Below the pieces are notes generated by a model. That model was not told where the DNA came from, made no database searches, and saw only the letters and a program-made list of their open reading frames with translations. A stretch of DNA of 64,000 bases from NCBI RefSeq assembly GCF_014651015.1, contig NZ_BMWB01000028.1, positions 19,493 through 83,492 on the forward strand. The letters are read 5' to 3'. The stretch comes from Streptomyces xantholiticus (GTDB lineage: Bacteria; Actinomycetota; Actinomycetes; Streptomycetales; Streptomycetaceae). The position numbers and the translations under genes are program-made. Positions 16,613-25,295 of the stretch are shown here, one piece after another. How positions within the stretch are numbered: the first letter of the stretch is position 1; every line of letters begins with the position of its first letter.

Positions 16613-17330
16613 TTACGGCGACGCAGGGGGTTGACGGCCGCGGATGGGTGGACAAGCCCTGCTCGGTCTCGACCAGATCCCGCATTCGATGAGCCGCTTG
16701 AGCTTCAGGCGGCTGTCGTTGATGGGGTTGGGCGCGATCTCCGGGTCCATCGCCTCACACACCTGCCGCGCCCGCAGCAGGGCCTCGGTCGCGGCTAACA
16801 CCGCCATGATCTGCTGGTAGGCCGGATGGTCCGGCAGCTTCGGGGCCGGCGGCTCGGGCAGCTCCAGCAGTGTCCTGCGGGTGATGCGGATCTCTTCGGC
16901 GGTGCGGTGAAACTCCTCCAGCTGAGCGGAAGACCGCCGCCCCGGCCTGTGCGGCGATCTCAGGTGCTCGTAGTCGCGCACCAGCCTGCGGTGCAGCAAC
17001 GGGATCCCGTAGGCGGGCTCCACGATCCACCGCTTGGGGATCGGCACCCACCCGGTCGGGCCGGGTTGCGCTCGACGATCTCCACCTCGATGCCCACCGT
17101 CTGACCGTGCGCGACGACGGCGTTCTTGGAGCCCTGGTCGACCAGAGCCTTCTCCACGGTGTCGGTGTCGGCGGCGACCTTGTCCAGCAGCGCGACACCG
17201 ACGGCGTTGTCTGCACGGACGCGGCGAGCACCACCACCGCGATCACCAGGCCCAACACGTCAACGGCCAGGCCGCGCTTGCGGCCCGGTACTTTTTTCGC
17301 CGCATCACGCCCCGTCGACTTCGCTGGCTC
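16613..17330 (-). pseudogene. IS5-type transposase relic with a fused second fragment
   Basis: Upstream on the minus strand DAAKKVPGRKRGLAVDVLGL and IAVVVLAASVQ match the central catalytic region of an IS5-type transposase. In another frame NAVVAHGQTVGIEVEIVERN and WVPIPKRWIVE continue to LLHRRLVRDYEHL. From about 16920 the sequence changes to EEIRITRRTLLELPEPPAPK, HPAYQQIMAVL and KLKRLIECGI, a helical regulatory-type protein that I know as widespread and IS-associated in Streptomyces. The pieces are broken and not functional. Confidence 0.7.
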
Positions 17331-17443
17331 CGGGAGAACACCATCGCCCCCGGCCTTCGCTACCGCCGCTGGGGGCCGGGGAGGGCGTGGGCGCGTGACG
17401 CATAGTGCGCCTGGGCGGTTGTCCACGCGCAGGTGCTTGTCGA

Positions 17444-18436
17444 TCACGCAGGCGAACCGAGGTGGGCGGTGGCGCGCCATTCGCGGGGTGACACGCCGTA
17501 GGCGGCGCGGAAGGTGCGGCTGAAGTGGGAGGGGCTGGTGAAGCCGAAGCGGTGTGCGATGGCCATCACCGCTGGAGCGTTTCGGCCCGGGCGGCCGAGC
17601 TCGCGGCGGCAGGCCTCCAGTCGGCGGTGCTGGATCCAGCGGCCGGCTGTGGTGCCCTCGTCCTGGAATAGCCGGTGCACGTGGCGTACGGAGATGTAGT
17701 GCGCGGCGGCGATGGTCTGCGGGGAGAGGTCGGAATCGGCGAGGTGGCGGTCGACGAAGGCCTTGATGCGCAGCAACAGCGCGGTGTGCGCGGCGTCGGT
17801 GCCGGTGCTGATTTCGGCAACGTCGCGGTCCAGTCGCTCGGCGATGAGGGTGGCCAGCAGGTCCGCGGCGTTGCGGGCGAGTAGGTCACCGATGTACGGC
17901 GGACGGTTTCCCGCCTGGGTGGCAAGCCCGGAGAGGAACGGGATGATCAGCGATGCGGTTTCGGTATCGCCGTGGACGGGCACCGCGGTGATGCGCCGCA
18001 GGTCGGACTCGCGAACGCCCAGCATCCACCGCGGTATCTGGATGACGTGCATGCGGAAGGCGGCAGGGTAGGTGACCGTGTAGGGGCGGGTGGCGTCGAA
18101 GAGGGTGAGGGCGCCGGGCCGCAGCAGTGTCTGGCTGTCGTTCTGGTCGATCACCAGGTGACCGCGGTCCTGTACGCACACGTTGAGGTACTCGTCGTCC
18201 CTCCCGGCGACCCACCGTGTGGTCTGGCGGACCTGTAACGGGCCGGCGTCCGTCGTGGCCACACGTACGGAGCCGAGCTGGCCGGCCTTGAGCGTGCCCC
18301 TGTACGGCGCGTCGGTGGGCGTGGAGACGTCCAGCCGGACAGACGCCAGCTGGTCGTACGTCTGACTGATCGCCTCATGCCAGTAGGCCAGCCGTTCCCT
18401 GGCGGGCACCGATGCAGTGGACAGCACGATGCTCAT
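17444..18436 (-). CDS. AraC-family transcriptional regulator
   Basis: A 330-residue regulator. Residues about 1-200 form an AraC-binding-like sensor domain (RERLAYWHEAI, then LTLFDATRPYTVTYP). Residues about 225-325 contain two helix-turn-helix motifs: LSPQTIAAAHYISVRHVHRL and AVMAIAHRFGFTSPSHFSR followed by TFRAAYGVSPREWR, the AraC C-terminal signature. The ATG is preceded by AAGGGGGA next to a run of eight A residues. It is divergent from the secreted SGNH/VCBS gene 406 bp away and may control it, though no operator was identified. Confidence 0.88.
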   Translation of the reverse strand: MSIVLSTASVPARERLAYWHEAISQTYDQLASVRLDVSTPTDAPYRGTLKAGQLGSVRVATTDAGPLQVRQTTRWVAGRDDEYLNVCVQDRGHLVIDQNDSQTLLRPGALTLFDATRPYTVTYPAAFRMHVIQIPRWMLGVRESDLRRITAVPVHGDTETASLIIPFLSGLATQAGNRPPYIGDLLARNAADLLATLIAERLDRDVAEISTGTDAAHTALLLRIKAFVDRHLADSDLSPQTIAAAHYISVRHVHRLFQDEGTTAGRWIQHRRLEACRRELGRPGRNAPAVMAIAHRFGFTSPSHFSRTFRAAYGVSPREWRATAHLGSPA

Positions 18437-18842
18437 GTGGTCCCCCTTTTTTTTCGCGGTCCGTCCCCGTCTGGATGACGGGCCTGGAGGCGAATCAGTT
18501 CAACCGATGCGTCGCTCCGGGGCAAGTTCTCGGGCACGGACAGGCCACTCGGCCCTTGGCGTTGTCCGTAGCTTCATCCTGCAGGGCTGACCCGCGGGGT
18601 CAGAAGGGGCGGAATGGGAGAGTTGCACCCCAACAGGCGGTTATTGGTGCGTCGGCGCAGCGTGCTGCGGCGGCCGCAGCGGCTGATCTCGGAAGTTCAC
18701 CGCAGCTCCGGACGGCCCCACGGAACTCCTTCGCGGAACCTGCTGGTTCTGCTGTTGTTCCGTTGTTCCCGGGAGGCCGGAACGCCGGCTCGTCGCCTGC
18801 CGGCGTGGATCCTCTTCACGTAGTCAAAGGATGTGAGTTTAC
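18437..18842. other. Intergenic region between AraC and SGNH genes
   Basis: A divergent promoter region of 406 bp. Short frames here are not convincing. I see no clear operator or repeat beyond the A/T run at the AraC ribosome-binding site. Confidence 0.5.
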
Positions 18843-21305
18843 GTGAGATTGCCGCGCTCGACGCTGCAACTACTTGTGATCGGCATGGCCGCCGTTCTGA
18901 TGGCCGTCGCCGGTCTGTCCCATGCCGCCGCCCAGCCCAGACCCGCGCCTGCCAACGCGTCCGCCTGTGATTTACCGAAAGCCCTCGCGATAGCCGGCCG
19001 GGAGGCTCCAGGTGTGGCGACGAGGGTGGGCATCCGGTGCGGCGATGACGCGTCAGCCGACGTCAGAGCGTTGAACGCCGCTGCCGAAGATGTCGTGATC
19101 AGCATGGCCGTCGACGGGCTGGACCCCGAAATCGCCCAAAGGCTGATCGACGATCAAGCAGACCCCAATAAGCGGCTGAGCGACATCATCAAAGAGAATT
19201 TTGAAGCCCACGCGCTGGATCTTCCGGATCGCCATCAGGGCGACCAGGTGGACTTCGACGGCAGACTCGCGGTCACGGGCAATGTGCTGTACGCCATCAT
19301 CCCCGCGGACGAGATCCCCGAGGGCGACGTTCATACGCAATGGGCCTGGTGGACAGGGTTCGTCGCCGGAGTGATCGGGGGGCTCGTAGCTGTCGCCGTC
19401 GGAGCCCTCTGTCTCGGGATCACCGCCGTCACCATGCCGGCGGCGGCTCCCGTCTGCCCTCCGGTCGCGGCCTTCGTGGGAGGCTTTGTCACCGAGCTGG
19501 TCAAAAAGCCGCTCAATGGCGAACCGATCGACACCCACACCTGGGTCGATGCACTCTGGGCGGGACTCACCGCGGCGATGTACGCCGCTCTGGGCGAGGC
19601 CGTGGCGTTCAAATGGGCGTCGGAATCCATGGGCCCGCTGCTCGAGAAGATCGCTCGGGCCGTAGCGGATTTCGGGAAGTCGATCGGCAATTGGGGCGGG
19701 CAAAAGGCGGTGACGGCGGTGGAATTCGTCGCGGGCATCATCCGCAGACTGCGCGATACCGTCGACGCAAAGCTGGCCGAATGGATGGACAGGCGCCATT
19801 GGGACGTGGATGTCCCCAGGCCCGCATTGAGGGTGATGCCGCTGGGTGACTCGATCACTTACGGCACTGCCAGCTCCACCGGCGCCGGTTACCGGTCCAA
19901 GCTGTGGGGGTACCTCGTCGACGGGGAGCGCGAGGTGGACTTCGTCGGTTCACGGCAGGCGGGTACGCTCCCGGACCCGGACAACGAAGGTCATCCAGGC
20001 CGACGAATCGACGAGATCGCGGACTTGGCTTACTGCCCGGTGCAAAAATACCGGCCGAACGTCGTGACACTGCACGCCGGAACCAACGACATGAATCAGG
20101 AATTCGAGCTGGCGACCGCGCCGGACCGGCTCGGCGCACTCATCGATCAGACACTCAAGGACGCCCCCGAGGCGACCGTGCTGGTGGCCACACTCGTTCC
20201 GGCCACAAAAGAAGGCATGCAGCCACTCATCGACGCGTACAACGCCAGGATCCCCGGAATCGTCAAGCAGCGGCAAGACCAGGGCAAGCATGTGCGGCTG
20301 GTCGACATGGGTGAGGTGACCACCGCCGACCTGGCCCAGCCTGCGCATCCCAATGACAACGGGTACCGGAAAATGGCCGACGCCTTCTACTGGGGAATCC
20401 TGGAGTCGGAGAGCGCCGGCTGGATCAAGGACCCGGTGGCCGGCAGCGACAAGTTGTGCGGCACCGACGATGACGGAAGCGCGGCCGGGCCGGGCTGGCG
20501 CTCCCTGGGCGTGATCGCCACCGGCATGGGCGCGTTGCCTGTAGGCCGCGTTGTGATGGCCGAGCTGAATGGTGACGAGCGGGCCGACTACGTGAAGATC
20601 TTCGACGACGGAACGGCACGTGTCGCTCTGAATACCCCCGGGGAGCCCGGCAAACCGGACTGGGTCGACGCAGGGGTCATCCAGCTCCCGGGCCACAGTC
20701 CCGGCCTCGGTGCTGGGGTACGGTTCGCCGACGTGAACGGCGACGGACGCGACGACTACCTGCTGCTCGGCCCCGAGGGGCAGGTGGAGGCCTATCTCAA
20801 CAAGGCCGATTTCCCGTATTGGGACTACCAGGGGGTGATCGCCCCAGGGGTCAGCGGCGCCACGGGCGCCGCCATCCGCTTCGCCGACGTCAACGGTGAC
20901 GGCCGCGACGACTATCTGCGGACCAGCGATGCCGCAGCAGTCCACGCGTACATCAACACCGTCGGAGACAACGGCAAGATCCACTGGAAGGAGTGGCTGA
21001 ACTGGGCCCCCGGAGTCTGGTACGGCTCGCGGGACAAGCTGCGGCTCGCGGACGTCAACGGCGACCGCAAGGCCGACTACCTCATGGTGGGCGCGACCGG
21101 AGCCGTCCACGCCTACATCAACGACGGCGGCGGGGGCAACGGCGGCTTCACCGAGCGGCTCAACTTCGTCTTCGAGACCGGGTATCCGGGCCCGAAGTCC
21201 ACGTTCGCCGACATCAGCGGCGACGGCAAGGCCGACTACCTCGTCATCTACGACGGCGGTTCCGTCCGCGCCTGGCTCAACCGCGGCGGTAACACCGGGG
21301 CATGA
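18843..21305 (+). CDS. Secreted SGNH hydrolase with VCBS/FG-GAP repeats and a novel N-terminal domain
   Basis: An 820-residue exported protein. Domains: signal peptide (1-30); a unique region 40-320 with two hydrophobic segments (about 166-220) and long amphipathic helices; SGNH/GDSL esterase 328-530 with block I GDSITYG (Ser337), GTNDMN (413) and HPNDNGY (His502); then VCBS/FG-GAP propeller repeats (FADVNGDGRDDYL twice, LADVNGDRKADYL, FADISGDGKADYL) to the end. SGNH enzymes deacylate lipids or sugars. Codon 44 is TTA (18972), which implies bldA dependence in Streptomyces. GTG 18843 follows AAAGGA. It is a paralogue of 55924-58419, which has a different N-terminal domain. Confidence 0.9.
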   Translation: MRLPRSTLQLLVIGMAAVLMAVAGLSHAAAQPRPAPANASACDLPKALAIAGREAPGVATRVGIRCGDDASADVRALNAAAEDVVISMAVDGLDPEIAQRLIDDQADPNKRLSDIIKENFEAHALDLPDRHQGDQVDFDGRLAVTGNVLYAIIPADEIPEGDVHTQWAWWTGFVAGVIGGLVAVAVGALCLGITAVTMPAAAPVCPPVAAFVGGFVTELVKKPLNGEPIDTHTWVDALWAGLTAAMYAALGEAVAFKWASESMGPLLEKIARAVADFGKSIGNWGGQKAVTAVEFVAGIIRRLRDTVDAKLAEWMDRRHWDVDVPRPALRVMPLGDSITYGTASSTGAGYRSKLWGYLVDGEREVDFVGSRQAGTLPDPDNEGHPGRRIDEIADLAYCPVQKYRPNVVTLHAGTNDMNQEFELATAPDRLGALIDQTLKDAPEATVLVATLVPATKEGMQPLIDAYNARIPGIVKQRQDQGKHVRLVDMGEVTTADLAQPAHPNDNGYRKMADAFYWGILESESAGWIKDPVAGSDKLCGTDDDGSAAGPGWRSLGVIATGMGALPVGRVVMAELNGDERADYVKIFDDGTARVALNTPGEPGKPDWVDAGVIQLPGHSPGLGAGVRFADVNGDGRDDYLLLGPEGQVEAYLNKADFPYWDYQGVIAPGVSGATGAAIRFADVNGDGRDDYLRTSDAAAVHAYINTVGDNGKIHWKEWLNWAPGVWYGSRDKLRLADVNGDRKADYLMVGATGAVHAYINDGGGGNGGFTERLNFVFETGYPGPKSTFADISGDGKADYLVIYDGGSVRAWLNRGGNTGA

Positions 21306-21400
21306 CCGGCAACCACCTGCGCGGGAAAGCGCCACCCCGGCATCCTCAGCACGACCCGGACGGCAAACACCGAGGACGCGCCTGACCTGACCATCCGACC

Positions 21401-21431
21401 TGCGGCGCCCGGACACCATCCGGGCGCCGCA
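21401..21431 (+). terminator. Terminator after SGNH gene
   Basis: A perfect 12-bp stem (TGCGGCGCCCGG with its complement) and a 7-base loop lie 96 bp after the stop codon. Confidence 0.75.
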
Positions 21432-21615
21432 ACGTTGCCGGGGTCCAGGCTCTGACTGTTCCCATGTCATCCACGGGCTGCGGATCGAGCGGTGAGCCCG
21501 GGTGCGCTGTACCTGGTCGAGCGGCGGCCTGGTTGCCGCTGTCGGACGGGCCGAGGCTGGGGTGATCATCCACCCGTACAGGACCACCGCCCTGGCGTGA
21601 CGAACAGGACCTCCC

Positions 21616-23010
21616 TTGACTCCCTCCGACACCACCAGCCCTGCCGTACTGGAACAGATTCAGCGCCGGTCCGCCGACCCGAAGCGGCGCCTCCTGTTCA
21701 CCGGCGCGACCATCGTCACGATGGACCCCGACATCGGTGTCCTTCACGGCGCCGATCTGCTCGTCGAGGGTGAGACCATCACCACGATCGGTTCTGACCT
21801 GAGCCGGGACGGCGCGGTGGTCGTCGACGCCTGCGGCACGATCCTCACGCCGGGTTTCGTCGACACGCACCGGCACGCCTGGGAGACGCAGCTGCGCCGG
21901 ATCATGCCGGACGTCGATGACCTCGGCGCTTATGTGCTGTCCACCCTTGCCGGCTACGCCACGGTCTACCGGCCCCAAGACATGTATGTCGGGACCAGGC
22001 TGGCCGCCCTCACGGCGATCGACAGCGGCATCACGTGCATGCTCGACTTCTCCCACAACTCCCGCACTCCCGACCATTCCGACGCCGCCGTCCAGGGCCT
22101 CATCGACACGGGTATCCGCGGCGTGCACGCCTCCATGGGCCCGCATTTCGGTGCCTGGGACAAGCAGTGGCCCGGCGACCTGACCCGCCTCAAGGAGAAG
22201 TACTTCGCCAGCGACGACCAACTGCTGACCTTGCGCCTGGCTGCCCTGGCCACAGACGAGATCGCCGGGCCTGCCCTCGCCTACGGCACCGAACTCGCCC
22301 GCACGGCCAAGGACCTGGGCATCGGTGTGAGTGTCGACGCCGTCTTCGGCACCTCTTCCTCCCAGGCCATCCTGGGTTGGGACAAGGACGGCATCCTCGG
22401 CGCGGACCTCACCCTCATCCACGCCACCGGCCTGACCCAGGAGGCGTGGAAGGCGATCGGGGAGAGCGGCACGACCATCGCCCTGGCCCCGACCTCGGAC
22501 GCCCAGATCGGTCTGGAGACCGCGATTCCCGCGATCGACGAAGCCCTGGCGGTCGAAGTCCGGCCCGGCTTGAGCATCGATGTCGAGGTGGCGCTGGCCA
22601 GCGACATGTTCACGCAGATGCGGGCCCTGCACGCCATCCAGCGGATGCGCGCGGTCAACGCCGTCCACGGCACCGACCAGCAGCCCGCACGCATCACCAC
22701 CCACGACGTGCTGGACTTCGCCACCCTCCAGGGCGCCCGCACCAACGGCCTGGCCGGCGTCACCGGCTCGCTCACCCCGGGCAAGAAGGCCGACCTGCTG
22801 GTCATTCGGGCCGAGGACCTCAACAACATGCCGCTCAACGACCCGATCGGCACCGTCGTGCTGGGCTCCGATGCCCGCAACATCAGCGCCGTCCTCATCA
22901 ACGGCGAGCCCCGCAAGTGGAACGGCCAGGTCCTCGACGTCGACCTGCCCGCCCTGCGCGAGCAGGTCCACGCCTCCCGCGAGTACGTGCTCAACACTCC
23001 CGCCGTCTGA
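21616..23010 (+). CDS. Amidohydrolase (AtzA/TrzN-like chlorohydrolase/deaminase group)
   Basis: A 464-residue metal-dependent hydrolase of the amidohydrolase superfamily, subtype acting on triazines, 5-methylthioadenosine/adenosine analogues or guanine-like rings. It shows the strand-1 HxH motif GFVDTHRHAWETQL, a later metal ligand region LTLIHATGL and an Asp region IDVEVALASDMFTQMRALH, and ends with the composite beta domain motif GSLTPGKKADLLVIR. TTG 21616 is chosen as the start; AGGA lies about 7 nt upstream. No signal peptide. Substrate cannot be predicted. A strong hairpin follows and no partner genes adjoin it. Confidence 0.85.
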   Translation: MTPSDTTSPAVLEQIQRRSADPKRRLLFTGATIVTMDPDIGVLHGADLLVEGETITTIGSDLSRDGAVVVDACGTILTPGFVDTHRHAWETQLRRIMPDVDDLGAYVLSTLAGYATVYRPQDMYVGTRLAALTAIDSGITCMLDFSHNSRTPDHSDAAVQGLIDTGIRGVHASMGPHFGAWDKQWPGDLTRLKEKYFASDDQLLTLRLAALATDEIAGPALAYGTELARTAKDLGIGVSVDAVFGTSSSQAILGWDKDGILGADLTLIHATGLTQEAWKAIGESGTTIALAPTSDAQIGLETAIPAIDEALAVEVRPGLSIDVEVALASDMFTQMRALHAIQRMRAVNAVHGTDQQPARITTHDVLDFATLQGARTNGLAGVTGSLTPGKKADLLVIRAEDLNNMPLNDPIGTVVLGSDARNISAVLINGEPRKWNGQVLDVDLPALREQVHASREYVLNTPAV

Positions 23011-23042
23011 CCCCCGCCGCCCCTTCCGGCCCTCGACGGCCT

Positions 23043-23089
23043 CCTCCTCCTGGGGCCCGGCTCATATTTCGCCGGGCCGCAGGAGGAGG
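23043..23089 (+). terminator. Terminator after amidohydrolase gene
   Basis: A 19-bp stem with one mismatch (CCTCCTCCTGGGGCCCGGC against its complement) around a 9-base A/T-rich loop, 32 bp after the stop. Confidence 0.85.
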
Positions 23090-23223
23090 TGCGCCGCCCT
23101 TCATCCGTCTCTCTCCATGGTTTTCCCGAGGACCGAAGCAGGTACTGACATGGCCACCATCGCCGCCGCCGGGCTTCTCCTGGCGCTGCCGGCGCCACCA
23201 GCATCCCGAGTAACCCCACCGTT

Positions 23224-23269
23224 GTGCACGTGAGCGCAGCGCACCGTGGTGCGATGGGCTCACGTGCAC
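23224..23269. terminator. Bidirectional hairpin between convergent genes
   Basis: Perfect 12-bp arms GTGCACGTGAGC and its complement enclose a second small hairpin (CGCAC/GTGCG), giving a cruciform. It sits just after the stop codon of the convergent XRE gene. Confidence 0.75.
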
Positions 23270-23281
23270 ATGCCCGGGGTT

Positions 23282-24124
23282 CTACTGATCCGTGGCGGAC
23301 CCCTGGCGGTGTGTGGCGTGGAGGCTGCCGAGCAGGGCTAGTGCCTGGGCGCTGAGGCTTCCCGGTTCGGCGTGGTAGATCACCAGCTGCTGGCCCGGCG
23401 CTCCGCGGACGTCGAAGGTCTGGAAGGTGAGCGCGAGAGGCCCGACCTCGGGGTGGAGAAGCTCCTTGCCGTCACGGGTCTTCCCGTGCACGGTGTGCGA
23501 GGACCACAGGGCGGCGAACTCCTCGCTCGCCTCGGCCAGGGAGCCGACGAGGTCGTGCAGGCGCCGATAGTGCGGGTCCAGGCCCATGGCGTGGCGCAAT
23601 CCGGCGACGACTGCCTCGGCTGCCCGCCCCCATTGCGTGAAGAAGCTCCGGGCGGCCGGGTCGAGGAAGGTCATGCGGGCCATGTTGTCCACGTTCTCGA
23701 ACGGTGAGAACAGTGCGTCGGCCAGAGCGTTCGAGGCCAGGAAGTCGTTGGCCGGGTTCAGGACGAACGCCGCGGCGTTCGGGTATCCGTCCAGCAGCTG
23801 CCGCAGCGCAGGACTGACCGTTTCCCGCGGCTGTGGCCGCTCACCCTCCGGTGCGGTGCCCGCCAAGCGGAACATGTGTTCCCGCGCTTCGTCATCCATC
23901 CGCAGCGCGCTGCTGATGGACTCGAGGATCTGCGGGGAGGGACTGCGCTCGCGGCCCTGTTCGAGACGGGCGTAGTAGTCGCTGTTCATGCCGGCCAGGA
24001 CGGCGACCTCTTCCCGCCGCAGCCCTGCCACCCGGCGGGCGCCGTAGGAAGCGAGCCCGACGTCATCGGGCCGCAGACGGGCGCGGTGGGCGCGCAGGAA
24101 GTCTCCGAGATCGTTGCTGGTCAC
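23282..24124 (-). CDS. XRE-family regulator with MmyB-like ligand domain
   Basis: A 280-residue regulator. Residues 1-85 hold an XRE helix-turn-helix of the subgroup with RRVAGLRREEVAVLAGMNSD and YYARLEQGRERSPSPQILES. The rest is an MmyB-like (PAS-related) ligand-binding domain with VLNPANDFLASNALADALF and a C-terminal GQQLVIYHAEPGS. Such regulators commonly repress a divergent redox gene and bind lipids or small aromatics. It is divergent from the Atu4866-domain gene (126-bp spacer), which is its likely target. Confidence 0.88.
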   Translation of the reverse strand: MTSNDLGDFLRAHRARLRPDDVGLASYGARRVAGLRREEVAVLAGMNSDYYARLEQGRERSPSPQILESISSALRMDDEAREHMFRLAGTAPEGERPQPRETVSPALRQLLDGYPNAAAFVLNPANDFLASNALADALFSPFENVDNMARMTFLDPAARSFFTQWGRAAEAVVAGLRHAMGLDPHYRRLHDLVGSLAEASEEFAALWSSHTVHGKTRDGKELLHPEVGPLALTFQTFDVRGAPGQQLVIYHAEPGSLSAQALALLGSLHATHRQGSATDQ

Positions 24125-24250
24125 CCCTTCAGGCTATGTCGCTCCCTACCCGCGTGCCTGGGTGCGCCGTACCCAGGCACGACTTGTCCTGGCTCACTTC
24201 CCCCGGCCCGCCCAGGCTGGTGACCAGCACCCGCGAACAAGAAGGAGCGC

Positions 24251-24544
24251 ATGGTGAGGAAGCAGTCGAGCCCGCCGGAGGAAGCCACCGGGCGAAGGGA
24301 CGCTGACGCGGACGTGGTCGGGATGTGGGTGACCGCGGACGGGCACATCCGGCAGGAACTCCGAGCCGACGGCCGCTACGACGAGGCGCGCGGCAACCGC
24401 CGCAGCGCCTACACCGGCCGTTACGCCGTCACCGGCCATCACATCGACTACGTCGACGACACCGGCTTCACCGCCACCGGCGACATCCGCGACGGCGTGC
24501 TCTTCCACGAGCACCTCGTCCTCTACAAGGAGGAACAGGCATGA
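24251..24544 (+). CDS. Atu4866-domain small protein
   Basis: A 97-residue protein that is almost one complete Atu4866 domain (beta-rich, lipocalin-like): VGMWVTADGHIRQELRADGR, YDEARGNRRSAYTGRY, then HIDYVDDTGFTATGDIRDG and LYKE. Function of the family is unknown; it often adjoins short-chain reductases and XRE regulators. ATG 24251 follows GAAGGAG. Its stop overlaps the next ATG (ATGA), so it once headed an operon, now cut short 22 codons into the next gene. Confidence 0.82.
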   Translation: MVRKQSSPPEEATGRRDADADVVGMWVTADGHIRQELRADGRYDEARGNRRSAYTGRYAVTGHHIDYVDDTGFTATGDIRDGVLFHEHLVLYKEEQA

Positions 24545-24606
24545 CACACCCGGCCAAGACGTACGAAGAGCCTTCCGACCTGCGAAGCCGGTGGTCATGC
24601 CCCTGA
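24541..24606 (+). pseudogene. Truncated second gene of Atu4866 operon
   Basis: An ATG overlapping the previous stop begins MTHPAKTYEEPSDLRSRWSC and stops after 21 residues, just where sequence similar to the repeat at 39771 begins. The original product (a reductase is usual at this position) cannot be identified from what remains. Confidence 0.5.
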
Positions 24607-24720
24607 TCAGCGGTCTGTCGATGCCGCCGGAGCAGGCGACACCACCCTCCAGGCCATGCGTTCGGCAGGGGGAAGGGTCATGCCGACTCCGGAGGCAGGG
24701 CGCCCCACTGCGGGGCCACC
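24559..24720. repeat. Dispersed repeat, copy 1
   Basis: It aligns with 39771-39925: both carry TACG(A/G)AGAG...TTCCG, GTGGTCATG-like, ATCAGCGGTC(T/A)GTCGATGCC and GACACCACCC in the same order, then a weaker stretch ending GTCATGCCG. Probably a relic of one mobile sequence. Confidence 0.5.
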
Positions 24721-24910
24721 AACCAATGGGGCAGACGTGCCTGCCATCCGGCGTCGGTGATGCGGTGCACGCCGTTTCCATCGGGCGCCGAGCGACACGT
24801 TTGATTGCGCGGAGGCGGGCCATCACGGCGGCGTGACCGGTGACGATGCGCTCGGTGTTGCTGTCGGATGCGCGCGCCGGTGGGATGAGGGTCACTGCAG
24901 AGTGCTCCAT
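24678..24910 (-). pseudogene. Frameshifted hypothetical gene
   Basis: ATG 24910 opens MEHSAVTLIPPARASDSNTE, then RIVTGHAAVMARLRAIKR; after a frameshift near 24790 the frame reads DGNGVHRITDAGWQARLPHW and ends WGALPPESA at 24678. Codon use is gene-like on both sides of the shift. It overlaps the end of another broken gene. Family not recognised. Confidence 0.4.
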
Positions 24911-25200
24911 GCGGGGAGGTCGGGCAGCACGCCGCGCAGGCCTGCGACAGCGTCATGCGAGATCAGCCTCTTCTGGCCACCCCGTGGCTGCCCTGATCCC
25001 GAGCGCGTCGCCCAGGTCGTCGAGGCGATCGGCCGACTGCCGGCAGAAGTGAGGACTGCCTTCTGCGCCGCGAGCACCCTTCCAACCGCGATGGGGGAGC
25101 GCCGCGCCCCGCAGCAACTCCAGCAGCCGCCCGGTGTTCGGCCGGCGCCTTGGCTCGCCGGGCGGAAGGGTGACGGCGACGTCTGGAAGGCGACGACGTT
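24892..25200 (-). pseudogene. C-terminal remains of a hypothetical gene
   Basis: One frame reads PNTGRLLELLRGAALPHRGW and SADRLDDLGDALGIRAATGW, another ends with QKRLISHDAVAGLRGVLPDL and PAWSTLQ at 24892. The switch of plausible sequence between frames near 24970 indicates a frameshift. Its stop lies inside the start of the next broken gene. Not recognised. Confidence 0.35.
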
Positions 25201-25295
25201 CGCACCGAAGGTCACCACAACGTCACTTCCGCGTGCGCTCAATGCAACCGCGCTAAACTGCCGAGGAGTTGACCACGAACGGGGGAGAGGTATCT

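Noticed and set aside
19950..21635. A long minus-strand frame opposite the SGNH gene
   Set aside because: Shadow of the VCBS repeats; no start or domain support.
21346..22971. A long minus-strand frame opposite the amidohydrolase gene
   Set aside because: Shadow of the amidohydrolase.
23150..23233. A 27-residue frame with a hydrophobic start after the amidohydrolase
   Set aside because: It runs between two strong hairpins and ends after a few residues; no ribosome-binding site.
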